From positions 124,001 through 188,000 of the forward strand of contig NZ_SLWX01000006.1 of NCBI RefSeq assembly GCF_004340525.1: 64,000 nucleotides of DNA, in the 5' to 3' direction. The notes beneath the pieces were generated by a model. The model was not told where the DNA came from and ran no database searches. It saw nothing but the letters and a program-made list of their open reading frames with translations. The stretch comes from Chromatocurvus halotolerans. GTDB lineage: Bacteria > Pseudomonadota > Gammaproteobacteria > Pseudomonadales > Halieaceae. How positions within the stretch are numbered: position 1 is the stretch's first letter; each line of letters starts with the position of its first letter. Below are positions 62,083 to 64,000 of this stretch, piece after piece. The position numbers were made by a program, and so were the translations under genes.

Positions 62083-62777
62083 CTTCCCTGCCAGCCCATG
62101 ACCTGGCGCACAAAGGGAATGGATAGCGCGCGCTGGTAAGTGAGCGACGCGCGGTCGAGCTCTTCCAGTACCGCCATCAGGTCTCCCAGTGACCGACCGG
62201 CGCGGTGTCCGATGTAACGGGCCACCTCGACCGGCATCGCGAGGCCACGCCGGCGCGCCCGCGCGATCAGTATTGCCTGTCTTTCCTCGTCGTCGGGCGA
62301 GGGCACACTGTAAACCAGCATCGAAGCCAACCGGGAGCGCAGATCCGGCATGGCGATGGCAAGGGCGGAAGGGGGAGCATCAGCCGCGACCACCAGGCGC
62401 GCGCCTGCCGACTGCACCGCGTTATACAGGTTGAACAGCGCCCGCTCCCACTCGCCGTCCCCGGCGACCACCTGCAGATCGTCAATACAGATCAGCGCCG
62501 AGTGCTCAACGCCATCGAGAAGACCCGTCGGCGCCATATCCGATAGTGCGGCCAGCGGCAGGTAAAGGGCCACACCGTCGCAGGCATGACAGGCTGCCTG
62601 CAGAAGATGGGATTTGCCGCCATCACCGGGACCATGGATGAACAAAAGTCGCTCGACAGCGCCGCTTACGGCCAGACAGACCGCCCGCACCCGGGAATTG
62701 ACCACATAGTTGTCGAAGGTCGCGTCATCGCGGGGACGGATGTTCAGGGGTAGCTGGCTCCCCAAGGCAGTGGCCAC
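62070..62777 (-). CDS. hda: DnaA regulatory inactivator Hda
   Basis: A 235-residue AAA+ protein that stimulates ATP hydrolysis by DnaA when bound to the sliding clamp, preventing re-initiation. The clamp-binding motif QLPLNI is at 8-13. GPGDGGKSHLLQA (about 49-61) is the nucleotide loop, ICIDDLQVV Walker B, and a DnaA-like sensor region follows (LRSRLASMLVYSV). GTG 62777 is 2 bases after the permease stop. Confidence 0.95.
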   Translation of the reverse strand: MATALGSQLPLNIRPRDDATFDNYVVNSRVRAVCLAVSGAVERLLFIHGPGDGGKSHLLQAACHACDGVALYLPLAALSDMAPTGLLDGVEHSALICIDDLQVVAGDGEWERALFNLYNAVQSAGARLVVAADAPPSALAIAMPDLRSRLASMLVYSVPSPDDEERQAILIARARRRGLAMPVEVARYIGHRAGRSLGDLMAVLEELDRASLTYQRALSIPFVRQVMGWQGSQVP

Positions 62778-62779
62778 GA

Positions 62780-63862
62780 TCAGCCCCCGTAGAGATTACT
62801 GGCGCGGTAGTGGGAAATGGCGTGCCTGACGAAGACCATGACGACCGCCGCTACCGGCAACGCGACCAGGACGCCCAGAAACCCCGCCAGCTGGCCCCCG
62901 GCCATCAATGCAAAGATTACGGCTACCGGGTGCAGCCCAATGCGATCGCCCACCAGAACCGGCGTGAGAAAAAGACTTTCCACCAGCTGTCCGACACCGA
63001 ACACCAGCAGCACCCAGAGCAGGATGGAAAACTCCTGGAACTGCACGTAGGCCACGATCATGGATGCGGTAATACCGACGACAAAACCGAGGTAGGGTAC
63101 GATGCTCGCCAGGCCCGCAAGCAGGCCCAGCAGCAGCGCCGCCTGCACGCCGACAATCCACAGCCCGCTGCTGTAAAGCACACCGAGTGCACACATGACA
63201 ACGAACTGGCCGCGCAGAAAGGCGCCGAGAACTTCATCCGCCTGCGCTGCCAGAGTGCGGGTGCCGGACTGCCAGGCCTTCGGCAGCAGCTCAAGCAGCT
63301 TGCGTACCATGTTGTCCCAGTCCCGCATGAAATAGAACGCCACCACCGGCACCAGCACAATGTTGGCAAGCCACAGCAGCATGCCCAGTCCGGATCCCGT
63401 GATCTGCCCCACTGCCTTCGCCGATGCCTTGCCCAAAGACTGCCAGTTTTCAAGCAGCTGGCCCGACCAGTCGATCTCGGGAAGACGCGAGGAAGGTATG
63501 CTTACCCTCGACTGCATCCACGGCAGCGCGCTATCGCGCAGCCAGGCGTAGAATGCGGGAATCTTCTGGATGAGGATATCCAGCTGCTGCAGAAGCATCG
63601 GCATGGCGAACAGCGTTGCGACCAGCAGCAGCAGACCAAAGGCGAGGAAAACCAGAACCACGCCAAGGGTGCGGCTGCCGCCGCGGGCCTCTACCCGGTC
63701 GACCAGCGGGTCACCGAGATAGCCGATCACCGCGCCGAGAACGAACGGCAGCAGGATAGGCTGCAGCAGATAGAAAAACAGACAGGCAACGGCAAACACC
63801 GCGAGAACCAGCGGCCATCGCTTGATCGGGATGTCAACAACCGGCTCGTCTAGTTCTGCCAT
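62780..63862 (-). CDS. perM: AI-2E family (PerM-like) transporter
   Basis: A 360-residue inner-membrane protein with about eight helices and a soluble loop at about 120-170. YLLQPILLPFVLGAVIGYLGDPLVDR opens the family (cited in parts), and LVESLFLTPVLVGDRIGLHPVAVIF and GGQLAGFLGVLVALPVAAV are the C-terminal blocks. Family members export AI-2 or exchange ions; the substrate here is unknown. perM-hda following DUF2066 is a common gammaproteobacterial order. Confidence 0.93.
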   Translation of the reverse strand: MAELDEPVVDIPIKRWPLVLAVFAVACLFFYLLQPILLPFVLGAVIGYLGDPLVDRVEARGGSRTLGVVLVFLAFGLLLLVATLFAMPMLLQQLDILIQKIPAFYAWLRDSALPWMQSRVSIPSSRLPEIDWSGQLLENWQSLGKASAKAVGQITGSGLGMLLWLANIVLVPVVAFYFMRDWDNMVRKLLELLPKAWQSGTRTLAAQADEVLGAFLRGQFVVMCALGVLYSSGLWIVGVQAALLLGLLAGLASIVPYLGFVVGITASMIVAYVQFQEFSILLWVLLVFGVGQLVESLFLTPVLVGDRIGLHPVAVIFALMAGGQLAGFLGVLVALPVAAVVMVFVRHAISHYRASNLYGG

Positions 63863-64000
63863 ACGTACACCAGGTTGGCACCGTCGCCGCCGCGATTGTC
63901 CGGGACAAGGCGGCTGTTGAGCTCGATCAGGGGTCGCAGACTCTGAAGATCGGTCTGCGCGACCAGGCGCAGGGTGAGACGGTCACCCCGCAACCACTCC
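63850..64000 (-). CDS. DUF2066 protein, C-terminal fragment
   Basis: The last 50 codons of a gene entering from the right edge. The peptide reads EWLRGDRLTLRLVAQTD, then LRPLIELNSRLVP and ends ANLVYVWQN before TAG. The ending and its position directly before perM and hda match DUF2066 genes, which usually lie after purM. The stop overlaps the perM start by 13 bases. The family assignment rests mainly on context. Confidence 0.6.
   Translation of the reverse strand, partial: EWLRGDRLTLRLVAQTDLQSLRPLIELNSRLVPDNRGGDGANLVYVWQN

Overview
The window is GC-rich chromosomal DNA from a Gram-negative gammaproteobacterium. Evidence is the conserved order dnaE-rnhB-lpxB-lpxA-fabZ-lpxD-skp-bamA-rseP-dxr-cdsA-uppS-frr-pyrH-tsf-rpsB, a Pseudomonas-type long dapD, bamC, glnD, hda, and outer-membrane and TonB-dependent transport genes. 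The combination resembles marine Cellvibrionales/Halieaceae-like bacteria, but that placement is inference. No tRNA, rRNA, CRISPR array, insertion sequence or prophage was seen.

Layout. 1-1662: 5' end of an RND efflux pump gene, an exported glyoxalase-fold (VOC) protein and a NicO-type metal permease. 1773-12101: an accessory catabolic operon on the minus strand, read in the order CaiB/BaiF CoA-transferase, HMG-CoA lyase, HyuA, HyuB, PrpR-like sigma-54 activator, TonB-dependent receptor. Its upstream region has a near-consensus -24/-12 promoter (12149-12164), an A-tract with an IHF-like motif (12190-12216) and a perfect 28-bp inverted repeat (12255-12319). This is the most unusual part of the window. 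12330-30787: core operons for DNA replication, lipid A, outer-membrane assembly, isoprenoid and phospholipid precursors, UMP kinase and translation factors, all on the minus strand. rpsB-tsf ends in a clear intrinsic terminator.

31102-39052 (plus): map, glnD, dapC, nth, yffB-like, dapD, dapE. 39041-44553 (minus): dapA-bamC-MBL hydrolase, then a divergent class III cyclase-like gene, rsmJ and an SDR. Lysine/diaminopimelate genes (dapA, dapC, dapD, dapE) therefore flank both sides of this stretch. 44717-49761 (plus): a DUF3806 protein, a four-gene MCE lipid-transport cassette (permease, ATPase, MCE protein, lipoprotein) and an MscS channel. 49784-52649 (minus): sppA, DUF2069, wrbA. 52840-54512 (plus): yihY and a TlpA-like lipoprotein. 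54699-57733 (minus): a quinone oxidoreductase and an S9 peptidase broken by one frameshift in a C5 run. 57851-59887: oligopeptidase A. 59921-62082: a divergent PTPS-fold protein facing away from an SDR and a YhhQ-like transporter. 62070-64000 (minus): hda, a PerM-type permease and the end of a DUF2066 gene.

Working together: the catabolic operon looks like a self-contained uptake, activation, cleavage and regulation unit. A receptor would import a compound, HyuAB would use ATP to carboxylate or hydrolyse it, CaiB/BaiF would make a CoA ester, HMG-CoA lyase would split that ester, and the regulator would respond to an intermediate. The substrate is unknown.
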